Source: Bacillota bacterium (GTDB lineage: Bacteria; Bacillota; Clostridia; Acetivibrionales; JAEXSP01). Taken from it: a stretch of DNA of 64,000 nucleotides. The translations under genes were made by a program, and so were the position numbers. The notes beneath the pieces are model-generated. The model saw only the letters and a program-made list of their open reading frames with translations, was not told the origin of the DNA and searched no databases. Below, in pieces: positions 54,009 to 63,158 of this stretch; within the stretch, counting starts at the first letter, position 1; each line of letters opens with the position of its first letter. Location of the stretch: positions 1 through 64,000 of the forward strand of contig JAEXSP010000042.1 of assembly GCA_023453795.1 (NCBI GenBank), read 5' to 3'.

Positions 54009-56012
54009 GTGAGGGGTTTCTTGCGTTTTTTTATAATAACTGCTTTTATTCTGAACAGTTTTTTTCTGACTTCATGCAGCAATAATGTGGATTATCAAGT
54101 GTTAGACGAGGAACGCTATTTAAATCCGGTCTTTGACAAAGCGGACACTGAAAAGGATATTCCTTATAAAAAACTAACCGACTCAAACGCTGTCGGACAA
54201 AACACACTGGATTTGTATGAGCCTCACGGAGACAAGGATAAGTCAAGAAAGGTTGTTATACTTGTGCATGGCGGAGGATTTACCGGCGGAGATAAAAATG
54301 AAATGTCGGAACTTGCATATAAACTGGCTCAAAGAGGCTATGTTGCTTTATCTGTCAATTATACCCTGGGGTGGAGCGACTCAAATTACTCTGAAACGGC
54401 TATAACGACAACAACAAGTGATATAGTAGCTGCGGTAAATTGGCTGAAGAGCAACTCAGAAAAATACAGGGTTGACATGAACCAAGTCGCTATAGGGGGA
54501 TCGTCAGCCGGAGGATATATTTCTGTCGATACTGCTTTAAACAAGAGCCTTTATCGTACAGGACCGAAGTTCTTTGCAGTTATTGATATGTTTGGCGGTA
54601 TGAGAGCTCAGCGCCCTTCTGAAGAAAGTCCTCCGGTACTTATGATTCATGGTGACAAAGATGATACTGTTCCGATCTCGGAAAGCTATAATCTTAAAAG
54701 TGCCTTGGATAATGCAGGCGTCTATAATGAACTGTTTGTAATGAAAGGAGCCGGACACGGTATTGCAAACAAATATTACGATGAAGTACTCTTTAGAATT
54801 ACCGAATTCCTGTATAAAACAGCCCAAAGGAAATTAAACCCGCTTTTTGAGACCGAACAAAATGAAGCTACCGTAACACTGGGCGAAAGTGCTGTTATAC
54901 AGCTGAAAGCAAAGAGGAAAGTCAACATCAAAAAAATGAAAATATGCATTCCAAAGGACTGCAAAGTTGACAGCTTTAAGCAAATGGCAAACGGAGATGT
55001 GTCCTTTAGTATAGATATTCCCGAGTCCTGTGATATAAGCGGCAATCACATATTATCGGTGGAACCTGTTGCCGAAAAACTTTCATATGGCAAAACGCTT
55101 ATTCTGCTTAAGGCGGCAGAGCCTGTTGAAATTACTGCAGGGTCACGTATTAAGGGAAGTAATGAAGATACGATTCAAAAGTTCTTTATTATTAAAAACA
55201 AATCTAAAACAAGAGATATCAGCGGAAGCATAAATGTAAAAGGAAGTAAAAATAAAACACAGAATTTCAGCTTCAAATCCCTGAAGCCGGGCGAAGAAAA
55301 AGAATTCCTGTTATCTGACGATACATTCGGCTATTGCAGCTTCAACGTAGAGTTGAAAAGCGGATTAAAAAGAACATACACAGAAGGGGTATTTGCCGCA
55401 AAGGCATATAAAACGAACCAACCTCCTCAAATTGATGGGAGCTTGAACGACTGGAAACAGGAGCCCTCCTTTATATTGGATGATAAGAGTCAGGTTAAGC
55501 TTATGACTGACTGGGGTGGATTAAAGGATCTCAGCTGCACAGTTCGCGTTATGTGGGATAATAAATACTTATATCTTGCCGCTTTAGTAAAAGACAACAT
55601 ACATAGTGAAAGATATACAGCAGTTGATATTTGGAACGGAGATAGCCTGCAGTTTTCATTTGACACTCAAAGAGGACTCGGTACAGACGAATTCGGTTTG
55701 GCGCTTGACGATAGCGGACAATTGTATAAATGGAGGTGGATCGCATCAAGAGGGCACTCCGAAGGAGCTGTTGACAGTATACGAGCTATCGTAAAAAAGA
55801 ATGGGGATAATATGACATATGAGGCTGCAGTACCTTGGAATGAAATATTGCAAAATGGGGCTAAGCCGAATCCGAATAGCCTCTTGGGTTTTTCCTTCCT
55901 TGTTAATGACAGTGACGGCGAATCAAGGAAGGGGTGGATTGAATTCTCCGGTGGTATCGGAGAAGGGCGGAAGGATTCATCAATGTTTGGCGAACTGTAT
56001 CTTATGAACTGA
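54009..56012 (+). CDS. Esterase lipoprotein with C-terminal CBM9-like domain
   Basis: A 667-residue secreted lipoprotein. The lipobox is L20-T-S-C23. An alpha/beta hydrolase follows with the oxyanion motif VHGGGF (86-91), the nucleophile S166 in GGSSAGG, D219 and H250. A linker with a beta-rich region precedes a C-terminal carbohydrate-binding domain of family 9 type (about 470-665), recognised by PPQIDGSLNDWK and WNGDSLQFSFD. This suggests a deacetylase of plant polysaccharide (xylan esterase-like) on the cell surface. The GTG start at 54009 follows AAAGGAGGG. Confidence 0.87.
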   Translation: MRGFLRFFIITAFILNSFFLTSCSNNVDYQVLDEERYLNPVFDKADTEKDIPYKKLTDSNAVGQNTLDLYEPHGDKDKSRKVVILVHGGGFTGGDKNEMSELAYKLAQRGYVALSVNYTLGWSDSNYSETAITTTTSDIVAAVNWLKSNSEKYRVDMNQVAIGGSSAGGYISVDTALNKSLYRTGPKFFAVIDMFGGMRAQRPSEESPPVLMIHGDKDDTVPISESYNLKSALDNAGVYNELFVMKGAGHGIANKYYDEVLFRITEFLYKTAQRKLNPLFETEQNEATVTLGESAVIQLKAKRKVNIKKMKICIPKDCKVDSFKQMANGDVSFSIDIPESCDISGNHILSVEPVAEKLSYGKTLILLKAAEPVEITAGSRIKGSNEDTIQKFFIIKNKSKTRDISGSINVKGSKNKTQNFSFKSLKPGEEKEFLLSDDTFGYCSFNVELKSGLKRTYTEGVFAAKAYKTNQPPQIDGSLNDWKQEPSFILDDKSQVKLMTDWGGLKDLSCTVRVMWDNKYLYLAALVKDNIHSERYTAVDIWNGDSLQFSFDTQRGLGTDEFGLALDDSGQLYKWRWIASRGHSEGAVDSIRAIVKKNGDNMTYEAAVPWNEILQNGAKPNPNSLLGFSFLVNDSDGESRKGWIEFSGGIGEGRKDSSMFGELYLMN

Positions 56013-56024
56013 AATAAAATATTT

Positions 56025-56057
56025 AAACTGGGTGGCTTTTAGTCATCCGGTTTTTTT
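56025..56057 (+). terminator. Terminator of the esterase gene
   Basis: AAACTGGGTG pairs with CATCCGGTTT around a GCTTTTAGT loop (two wobble pairs), followed by seven T residues. Confidence 0.85.
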
Positions 56058-56224
56058 GTTTTGCCATCCCATTAAGCTGTAGGGTTCCACAGGTTTCTGG
56101 TTTCTGAGAGCATTTTTCTTGACATCCGAACTGATGTTTGATATCATTGTAAAAATGTAAAAATAAATCCTGATTATGAAGCCTTAAAACGCAGCAAAAC
56201 GAGGTATACTAAGGGGGAATGCAA

Positions 56225-57217
56225 ATGTCTGCAATTGAAGCAATCAATCTAAGAAAGGAATTCAGGATCAATAAAAAGAAAGAGGGACTATCAGGCGCCT
56301 TTATAAATCTGTTTCATCCAAAATATGAAACCAAGACGGCTGTAAACGGTATCAACTTTTCTATTGATGAAGGTGAAATGGTAGGTTATATCGGGGCCAA
56401 CGGGGCAGGCAAATCGACTACGATAAAAATGCTCACAGGTATTCTGACTCCAACCTCCGGAGAGGTAAGGGTAAACGGAATAATTCCTCATAAGAACAGA
56501 ATAAAAAATAATCTTCAGATTGGTGCTGTATTCGGACAAAGGGTCCAGCTGTGGTGGGATACTCCTGTAATAGAGTCTTTCAGGCTCATACATAAAATTT
56601 ATGAAATGCCTAAGGAGAAATATAAGAAAAATCTTGATATGTTTACAGATCTGCTTGATCTGAAGGATTTGCTCGGGGTACCTGTAAGGCAGCTGAGTCT
56701 TGGTCAGAAGATGAGGTGCGAAATAGCGGCTACCTTCCTGCATGACCCTAAGATCGTATATCTTGACGAACCGACAATAGGTCTTGATATTATGGTAAAG
56801 GATAAGATAAGGGAATTCATTAAAATACTAAATAAAGAAAAAAGGGTGACAGTTTTTCTGACAACACATGACTTACAGGACATAGAAGAGGTATGCAAAA
56901 GGGTAATCATCATTGACGGCGGGAATCTTGCATATGACGGGGGCCTGGCGGAAATAAAGAATGAGTTCGGAAATTACAGGATCATTCAGTTCAAGGTCAA
57001 AAATGTTAACCCTCAAATAGATAAATTATTTGAAGAGCAGAAGGGTTCAATCACTTTACTCAATAAAGACGGATATGAGCTCAGCCTCAAATTCAACGGA
57101 AGGGAATTGACCGCAGCTACTGTAATGAACATGATTTCTGAATATTGTGATATACTTGACCTTTCGATAACGGAACCCTCGATAGAATCGATTGTCAAAG
57201 ACTTGTACAAGAAATAG
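56225..57217 (+). CDS. ABC transporter ATP-binding protein (ABC-2 type exporter)
   Basis: A 330-residue ATPase. Walker A is GANGAGKST, the signature is RQLSLGQKMR, Walker B is IVYLDEPTIGLD and the switch histidine is in TTHDLQDI. The length and extra C-terminal domain place it with the YhbJ/NatA-like ABC-2 group whose permeases are the next two genes. The ATG at 56225 is seven bases from AAGGGGG; the ATG at 56219 is too close. Substrate unknown. Confidence 0.94.
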   Translation: MSAIEAINLRKEFRINKKKEGLSGAFINLFHPKYETKTAVNGINFSIDEGEMVGYIGANGAGKSTTIKMLTGILTPTSGEVRVNGIIPHKNRIKNNLQIGAVFGQRVQLWWDTPVIESFRLIHKIYEMPKEKYKKNLDMFTDLLDLKDLLGVPVRQLSLGQKMRCEIAATFLHDPKIVYLDEPTIGLDIMVKDKIREFIKILNKEKRVTVFLTTHDLQDIEEVCKRVIIIDGGNLAYDGGLAEIKNEFGNYRIIQFKVKNVNPQIDKLFEEQKGSITLLNKDGYELSLKFNGRELTAATVMNMISEYCDILDLSITEPSIESIVKDLYKK

Positions 57218-57226
57218 GGGGGCATC

Positions 57227-58027
57227 ATGAAACTAATTTCCAAAACCTCTGAATTAGCAAAAATGGTTCTGAAGCAGGGCTTCTCCTATGCCGGCTTTAC
57301 ATGGGCATCAATGGCGGTTAATTTACTCGGTATAATTGTAACCTATTATGTATGGATGGCGGTATATGGAGGAAGGACCTCCATGCATGGGATTAGCAGG
57401 GAGCAGATGGTTACTTACGTTATTCTTTCCGGTGTTTTGCTTAATGGAGTGCAGTGGGGGCTCAACCTGTATATCAGCGAACTGATACAAAATGGTCAAA
57501 TCGCCATGGAAATGCTTCGTCCTGTAGATTTTCAGCTTTCAATGTTTTCTTCCAGGATCGGAGGATTCATTTCATATCTTATTGTAGAATGTATTCCTGT
57601 TCTTGCGCTGTCGGCATTGTTGTTCGGAATATCTCTTCCGAAAACGATAACAGGTGTATTGATGTTTGTTATAAGCCTTATAATGGCTATTATGATAACA
57701 TTTTTTGTGGAGTTCACGGTAGGGTTGATTGCATTTTATACAAACAGTGTGTGGGGACTTCAGCATATGAAGGATGCCGTACTTTTCTTCACTACCGGAG
57801 CAGTCATTCCGATGGCTTTTTTTCCAAGCATTCTACAGACGATCATTCTTGCACTGCCGTTTAAGGACATGGTTTATACACCGGTTGCCATATACATGGG
57901 ATTAATCTCGGGGGAACAGGCTTTAAAGGCAATGCTGTTCCAATTCATATGGCTTGTGGTTTTAATGGTTATATCGAGAGTATTCTTCAGTACTGCCATA
58001 AAAAAGATTACAGTACAAGGCGGTTAG
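57227..58027 (+). CDS. ABC-2 family permease, first subunit
   Basis: A 266-residue membrane protein with six hydrophobic helices of the ABC-2/DUF990-like type. The cytoplasmic ELIQNGQIAMEMLRPVDFQLSMFSS segment is the usual contact with the ATPase. It begins 9 bases after the ATPase stop with RBS AGGGGGG, and pairs with the next gene as a heteromeric permease. The cargo is not known. Confidence 0.88.
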   Translation: MKLISKTSELAKMVLKQGFSYAGFTWASMAVNLLGIIVTYYVWMAVYGGRTSMHGISREQMVTYVILSGVLLNGVQWGLNLYISELIQNGQIAMEMLRPVDFQLSMFSSRIGGFISYLIVECIPVLALSALLFGISLPKTITGVLMFVISLIMAIMITFFVEFTVGLIAFYTNSVWGLQHMKDAVLFFTTGAVIPMAFFPSILQTIILALPFKDMVYTPVAIYMGLISGEQALKAMLFQFIWLVVLMVISRVFFSTAIKKITVQGG

Positions 58028-58036
58028 GGGGAGCAT

Positions 58037-58831
58037 ATGTACATAATTATTAAATATTTAAAACTCTATTTTGAATTTGTAAAACAGAACATAAAGGCAA
58101 TCATGGAATATAGAGCGGATTTCTTTGTCGGATTTTTTTCGACATTCATGGTTCAGACGAGCGGTATATTGTTCGTGTGGGTAATATTCCAGAATATCAA
58201 TGACATGAAGGGCTGGGGGTTCTATGAAGTAACCTTTGTCTATGGCATGCTGTGCATCTCAAAAGCACTCTTCGGTCTTTTCCTCGGGAACCTGTGGGAT
58301 TTTGGTTCTACGATAAGAATGGGGGACTTTGACAGGATACTCTTAAGACCTATGCCTCCGCTGCTGCACCTAGCAGCCAACAAGATTCATCACAATAATC
58401 TGGGAGAAGTGGCTGTAGGAATTGTTGTCGTAGCGACGTCAATCCTTAAGCTGAAAATACATCTAGGGTTGACAGGAACAGCGCTTATGGTGATTTTTGT
58501 GATTAGCGGAACCTTGATATTCAGCGCTATAATGTTAATCACCGCAACATTATCGTTTTGGATGGTTAACTCAAAGCCGATAACCTGGGCTGTATTTACG
58601 ATAAGCAGCTTTGCTCAGTTTCCGCTTGTAATATTCGGAAAGATAGTATCTATTGCACTTACATGGATTGTACCATACGCATTTGTCAGTTTTTATCCGT
58701 CTACCTATTTTCTTGATAAGGGCTATGGAAACATGTCGTTGCTGTCTCCTGTGATTGCATTGCTTCTATGGATCATTTCATTAAGATTCTGGAAGTTCGG
58801 GTTAAAAAGTTATTCCAGTACGGGGTCATAA
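58037..58831 (+). CDS. ABC-2 family permease, second subunit
   Basis: A 264-residue membrane protein with six helices and the parallel cytoplasmic segment TIRMGDFDRILLRPMPPLLHL. It starts 9 bases after the first permease. ATPase plus two distinct ABC-2 permeases is a common clostridial export unit (DUF990-type). It ends at a small GC stem-loop next to a convergent gene. Confidence 0.88.
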   Translation: MYIIIKYLKLYFEFVKQNIKAIMEYRADFFVGFFSTFMVQTSGILFVWVIFQNINDMKGWGFYEVTFVYGMLCISKALFGLFLGNLWDFGSTIRMGDFDRILLRPMPPLLHLAANKIHHNNLGEVAVGIVVVATSILKLKIHLGLTGTALMVIFVISGTLIFSAIMLITATLSFWMVNSKPITWAVFTISSFAQFPLVIFGKIVSIALTWIVPYAFVSFYPSTYFLDKGYGNMSLLSPVIALLLWIISLRFWKFGLKSYSSTGS

Positions 58832-58837
58832 AAGGCT

Positions 58838-58857
58838 GGGGCGCAGAAATGCGCCCT
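58838..58857. terminator. Stem-loop between convergent genes
   Basis: A 7-bp perfect GC-rich stem GGGCGCA/TGCGCCC with a GAAA tetraloop. T-run is poor on the plus strand (TTAAT). Confidence 0.65.
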
Positions 58858-60071
58858 TAATACGCCGGCATGTGCTGTGAAATGCAATGGATTCCGCCGC
58901 CCCATTTATTTATATTTTCGGCATCGACACTGATGACCTTCCGGCCGGGGAATACCTTTCCGAAGGTTGTCTTAACCTGGTTTTCAACGGTTTTCAAAGT
59001 GTCGGAGCGACCGCTTCTCCAATAACTCGGGATTATAACCGCTCTATTAATAACAGCGTAGTTTAAATAGCTTCTTACAGCTACTACACCTGTTTTTTCC
59101 GCTTCCCGGTATAAAGTTGGGGGAATGGGTATTCTTATGATCTTGAAATGCTTGCCGTTCTGATCGGTTGAATTTTTCAATATATTATAGTTTTCTTCCA
59201 GCCTCAAGTAGGATTCCTTGGAAGCCCAGTTTGCATATCTGTCAACCGGAAGCACCTGTGCCAGAAGAATTGTATTGGGGTCGGAAAAACGAGCAAACTC
59301 ATTTATGTGCCCGCTGGTTATAGCATCATCCTCTGCAAGTCCTTTCTTAAGCCAAATGACCTTTTTAACACCCAGCACTCTTTTATATTCATTTTCTATC
59401 TGCAGCTTTGTCATGCCTGGATTACGCTTAAGCGCAACAGATTCCGTAAGCATTAAAGTACCTTTGCCATTGGACTCAATAGCGCCTCCTTCGGATATAA
59501 GCTTTGAATTGACTACATTCAGCTTCAGTACCTTTGCCGTAAGCTTGTCAACCTGACCTTCTGTATTGACATAATATTCGCTCCCGTCCCTGCTGTAGTT
59601 GTTGAAGCCGAAATTGACAACATTCAGCCTGTCTTTATTGTCTTTTATGAAGATAGGGCCTACATCCCTGGTCCATATGGATAGGTGGTTTATATTGTAA
59701 TAGTGGACATTTGAACCTTTGTAGCCACTTGAGGAAAGAAGCTTTTTAACCTTCATAATCTCGCTTGTATTGCGTGTAATAAGATTGACTCTTTCAGAGG
59801 CTGCGGCTGCTTTGATTATCTTGATTATTGAGGGAACCACATTGCGGTCGCCTGTTGTATAGGCCTCGGAAGGCCATTGGAACCAGATTGCCTGCTGTGG
59901 CTCGAATTCAGCCGGGAACCTATAGGTTACTGCTCCGTTTCCTCCCAAATACCCCAGTATGTTGTATCTGCTGTTTTTGCCTTTATTCAATAAGGGTGAC
60001 AAAGTTACTGCAAGCGCTATAATAATCACGCAAACAGTACCTATCAGAATAATTGAACGTCTCTTTTTCAT
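58857..60071 (-). CDS. Signal-anchored agmatine deiminase / peptidylarginine deiminase family protein
   Basis: A 404-residue guanidino-hydrolase. The catalytic set is visible: D in WTRDVGPIFI, H in GHINEFARF and the nucleophile C396 in GGGIHCISQ. In front is a basic start plus a hydrophobic helix (about 5-24), so the enzyme is expected to be exported or anchored; classic agmatine deiminases are cytosolic. The ATG at 60071 is preferred, with AAGGCAGG upstream; an ATG at 60092 lacks a site. It may act on extracellular agmatine or peptidyl-arginine. Confidence 0.86.
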   Translation of the reverse strand: MKKRRSIILIGTVCVIIIALAVTLSPLLNKGKNSRYNILGYLGGNGAVTYRFPAEFEPQQAIWFQWPSEAYTTGDRNVVPSIIKIIKAAAASERVNLITRNTSEIMKVKKLLSSSGYKGSNVHYYNINHLSIWTRDVGPIFIKDNKDRLNVVNFGFNNYSRDGSEYYVNTEGQVDKLTAKVLKLNVVNSKLISEGGAIESNGKGTLMLTESVALKRNPGMTKLQIENEYKRVLGVKKVIWLKKGLAEDDAITSGHINEFARFSDPNTILLAQVLPVDRYANWASKESYLRLEENYNILKNSTDQNGKHFKIIRIPIPPTLYREAEKTGVVAVRSYLNYAVINRAVIIPSYWRSGRSDTLKTVENQVKTTFGKVFPGRKVISVDAENINKWGGGIHCISQHMPAY

Positions 60072-60277
60072 TGAAATACCTGCCTTTTTCATATATTAAA
60101 TGTAGTTTTCCCCAATATTTATAAACAATATTAAAAGTATCAAAAAATAAAATCATAGTGTAGAATAAATAGTGTATCAATTATGAATTAATAATGAGGA
60201 GTGAATAATTAAACTAAACAAAAAAAGAAAAGGGATGGCTGAGAGACAAAATGAAAGAGCAAATACGGAGGGAAAAA

Positions 60278-60715
60278 ATGAACTACATATTTTCAATAAT
60301 GGGAGCATTAGTAATTGGGTTATGTGTTGCTTTAGAGCCTGTGATCAATTCCGGTTTGGGAAAAATCATTTCACCGCGTCTTGCAACAATGCACAGTTTT
60401 ATAGTCGGGACGATTCTGATAGTTCTGATAAACGTTTTTTCAGGCGGTTTTAAGCAATACGGACTTATTGTTAAAGCACCGCCGTATTTATGGATAGGCG
60501 GTATTCTGGGACTTTTGGTAGTATTGCTTGGTGCCATAATAACTCCGCAGTTAGGCGCGGCCTCAACAATCACGCTAATTGTAGGAGCCCAGATAATTTG
60601 CAGCATCGTTATCGACAGCCTGGGGCTTTTCGGAGTGCAAAAGGTTCCTTTGGATTTACAAAGGTTAATCGGGGCAGTAATGATACTGATTGCTGTTAAG
60701 CTGATAATTCGCTGA
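60278..60715 (+). CDS. YdcZ-type DMT family transporter (DUF606)
   Basis: A 145-residue protein with five hydrophobic helices, half the size of usual EamA transporters. Motifs are GLCVALEPVINSGLGKI at the first helix and QLGAASTITLIVGAQIICSIVID near the fourth. This fits the DUF606/YdcZ family of small drug/metabolite transporters, which function as dimers. The ATG at 60278 follows GGAGGG; upstream in-frame residues are hydrophilic and unlikely. Confidence 0.88.
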   Translation: MNYIFSIMGALVIGLCVALEPVINSGLGKIISPRLATMHSFIVGTILIVLINVFSGGFKQYGLIVKAPPYLWIGGILGLLVVLLGAIITPQLGAASTITLIVGAQIICSIVIDSLGLFGVQKVPLDLQRLIGAVMILIAVKLIIR

Positions 60716-60748
60716 AAATGGAAGATATACCGGGAAATGTTTGTTGAG

Positions 60749-60804
60749 CCCCCATGCGTATGTTATTATTTACCGGTAAGGCATTTAGCGTACCGATATG
60801 GGGG
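60749..60804 (+). promoter_or_regulatory. Stem-loop that sequesters the RBS of the next gene
   Basis: CCCCCAT (60749-60755) is complementary to ATGGGGG (60798-60804), which contains the ribosome binding site of the lipoprotein gene starting at 60813. An inner stem CGGTA/TACCG (about 60773-60777 and 60791-60795) would stabilise the fold. The arrangement could switch translation on or off, for instance with temperature or a ligand. Confidence 0.55.
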
Positions 60805-60812
60805 TATAAGCG

Positions 60813-61610
60813 ATGAGGGGACGCATAGCGGCTTCTATCCTGGTGATTTGCATGCTTTTGATTACAGGCTGCAACGAGGTTGAAATAGGCCCTAAAAGGC
60901 AGGTAACAGAATATTCCGAAAAACTCTTTGATTTGGATAAAAGCCTTGAGCTTGGCTTTGAGAGCAATTCGGGCAATCTGGAGTTTTATTCCTGGGGGAA
61001 GAAGCAAATTAAATTTGAAATAACGAAGCTTATCAGGGGAATAGGAACATCTGAGAAATTGCAGGACAAGCTTGCTAATTTCAATATAGAAACCAGCCAA
61101 AAAGACAGCAGCATATATTTTAATTCAAGCTATAAAGGCAGAATCAATAATCCGGCGGACAAGCGTACCGATGTAAAGATTTATCTTCCTAAAAAAGTGA
61201 AATCTATAAGTTTGTCAGTCGATGTGGGAAAAGTGACTTTTTACGATGACATCGCATGTAACCTGGATATTAATATGGACATGGCAAATATTGATATAAA
61301 CAGGTTTGAGGGTAAAATCAATCTTAAGGGGGATATGGGCAATTTAAGAATCGGAGGGGGGCGTCTTTCCGGAGAATCAACGGTTGATGTCAATATGGGC
61401 AATATAGATATAAAGTCGATATATGACACAAATGGAAACAGTTCTTTTTCAACAAAGCTCGGCAACATATTGCTCCAGTTTCCAGGAAAATCACGAATCT
61501 CGGTTGAATCTATAGGGGACTTAAAGCAAAATGACTTCATAAATTCGAAGTATACTTCAAAAGTGAAGGTAGAGAGCGGGATGGGAAAAATAGAAGTCAA
61601 AGAATATTGA
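60813..61610 (+). CDS. DUF4097-like beta-repeat lipoprotein
   Basis: A 265-residue protein with a signal peptide ending in the lipobox L-L-I-T-G-C (C20). The mature part is beta-rich, with repeated short strands (NIDINRFEG, NLRIGGG, NIDIKSIYD) of the DUF4097/adhesin-like type. Such proteins are often seen beside envelope-stress genes, but the function is not known. The ribosome binding site GGGGG is occluded by the upstream stem-loop. The CapA-family gene follows 43 bases later. Confidence 0.72.
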   Translation: MRGRIAASILVICMLLITGCNEVEIGPKRQVTEYSEKLFDLDKSLELGFESNSGNLEFYSWGKKQIKFEITKLIRGIGTSEKLQDKLANFNIETSQKDSSIYFNSSYKGRINNPADKRTDVKIYLPKKVKSISLSVDVGKVTFYDDIACNLDINMDMANIDINRFEGKINLKGDMGNLRIGGGRLSGESTVDVNMGNIDIKSIYDTNGNSSFSTKLGNILLQFPGKSRISVESIGDLKQNDFINSKYTSKVKVESGMGKIEVKEY

Positions 61611-61653
61611 GAGCAAATCATTTCGTAAGGAATTTTAATTTAAGGGGTTTAAT

Positions 61654-62865
61654 ATGAAAATAAAAATTTTATTGAGCGTACTTGCAATTTCTGCGGCGGT
61701 TTCTCTGATAGGAGCAGTAACAGTATTCTATGTAATGGTTTCACAGGAGAAGACTGCAGAGACCGCATTAAGTCCGGAAACGTCTGAATCTGCTACGCTT
61801 GAACAGAATACAGCGGACAGTGAAGGCACGGATAATGTTGATACAAAGAAGTCTGAAGAGAGTCCGGAAATAAGCATCATTGCAACGGGGGATATAAATA
61901 TCGGCAGGCAGGTGGGCGTAAATCTCGAAAGGCAGAAAAACAGATACATCTATGCATTTGAGAAGACAGCGGATATTTTAAAGCAGGGCGATGTAGTATT
62001 TTCCAACATGGAAGAACCGATCACTGCAAGTACCAAATCCTTGTATGATTTGAAGCAAAAAGGAAAAATTGTCCTAAGAGCGAAGCCGGAAGCAATAAAC
62101 GGGATTAAGTATGCAGGATTCAACCTTTTAAGTCTTGCAAACAATCATATTTTGGATTATTATGATACTGGATTATTCGATACCATCCAAATATTGAAAG
62201 ATAACAGCATTTCTTTTGCGGGAGCAGGCAGAAATCTTGATGAAGCCAGATCGCTTGCAATAATAGAAAAGAAGGGCGTTAAAATCGGACTTCTTGCCTA
62301 CACCGATATGGCTGATATAGTTTATCCCGGTAATCCGAGAATCAGTTTTACGGCGGGTACGGACAAGGCAGGGGTTGCGCCGAATAGGCTTGAATATATT
62401 ACAGAGGACATAAATAAGGCAAGAAGCAGTGTAGATATACTGATTGTTTCTCTCCATTGGGGTGTGGAATATGCTGAGAACCCAAAACCCGAGCAGATAA
62501 ATGCAGCGCATTATATTTTGGATCACGGTGCGGATATGATAATCGGCCACCATACCCATAAGTTTCAAGGTGTTGAAATCTACAACGGGAAGCCTATTTT
62601 CTACAGTTTGGGCAATTTACTGTTCGACCAGAATGATCCGCAATGCCAGCAGGGTTACATAATGCAAATGAAATATGTCAAGAACAGACTAACAAGCCTT
62701 GAAGGCATTCCTTATAAAATAATAAACAAGTCTCAGATAGTACCTCAGGATAAAAAGGGAGCTTCAGAAATTTCTGCGAGGGAAATAAGGATATGTCAAA
62801 CGCTCGGTACCAAATGTCACGTTGAAAACGACAAGCTGGTATTCGAACTGGGAAATGACAATTAA
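61654..62865 (+). CDS. CapA family protein (PGA/capsule-type metallophosphatase fold)
   Basis: A 403-residue protein with an N-terminal signal anchor (about 5-28), an acidic Ser/Thr-rich linker (about 35-72) and a CapA domain. Motifs are ATGDINIGRQVG, LANNHILDYYDTGL, SLHWGVEY and GHHTHKFQGVEIYNGKPIFYSLGN, with the metal-site aspartate, asparagine and histidines. In Bacillus CapA/PgsA acts with CapBC in poly-gamma-glutamate export; those partners are absent here, so this may be one of the widespread lone CapA proteins. Confidence 0.92.
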   Translation: MKIKILLSVLAISAAVSLIGAVTVFYVMVSQEKTAETALSPETSESATLEQNTADSEGTDNVDTKKSEESPEISIIATGDINIGRQVGVNLERQKNRYIYAFEKTADILKQGDVVFSNMEEPITASTKSLYDLKQKGKIVLRAKPEAINGIKYAGFNLLSLANNHILDYYDTGLFDTIQILKDNSISFAGAGRNLDEARSLAIIEKKGVKIGLLAYTDMADIVYPGNPRISFTAGTDKAGVAPNRLEYITEDINKARSSVDILIVSLHWGVEYAENPKPEQINAAHYILDHGADMIIGHHTHKFQGVEIYNGKPIFYSLGNLLFDQNDPQCQQGYIMQMKYVKNRLTSLEGIPYKIINKSQIVPQDKKGASEISAREIRICQTLGTKCHVENDKLVFELGNDN

Positions 62866-62892
62866 AAAAGCAGACAAGGGCGGGGATTGAAG

Positions 62893-63144
62893 ATGCAATT
62901 GATAAAATGCTTATTTTGCGGAAAGCCTACTACATTACATAAGATAAATGCTCAAAAGAGAATAAGGGGCAAGATCGTTACTTTAGCCGGTGCTCCTGTC
63001 TATTATTGCGCTCCTTGCAAGGAAACGTTCCTTTCGAAGGAAACTCAGGATGTATTCAGGTATATACAGGACAGAAGTCTCGAGGAGAAGGGTATATTAT
63101 ACCAATTTGACGATATGATAATCAGAATGAATAAAAACGCATAA
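62893..63144 (+). CDS. YgiT-type zinc finger protein
   Basis: An 83-residue protein with CLFCG near the start and CAPCKETF in the middle, the two knuckles of the YgiT/MqsA N-terminal zinc finger. The remaining helical part lacks the MqsA helix-turn-helix domain. The ATG at 62893 is eight bases from GGGG. It lies 27 bases after the CapA gene. No partner toxin is present beside it, so an antitoxin role is not supported. Confidence 0.78.
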   Translation: MQLIKCLFCGKPTTLHKINAQKRIRGKIVTLAGAPVYYCAPCKETFLSKETQDVFRYIQDRSLEEKGILYQFDDMIIRMNKNA

Positions 63145-63158
63145 TAACTAACCTGCTG

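Noticed and set aside
60225..60277. TPP riboswitch suggested by a GGCTGAGAGA string
   Set aside because: Only the CTGAGA-like core is present; the second TPP-box conserved region and the folding arms are missing.
62893..63144. MqsA-type antitoxin of a toxin-antitoxin pair
   Set aside because: Only the zinc-finger half is present, with no helix-turn-helix domain and no neighbouring toxin gene.
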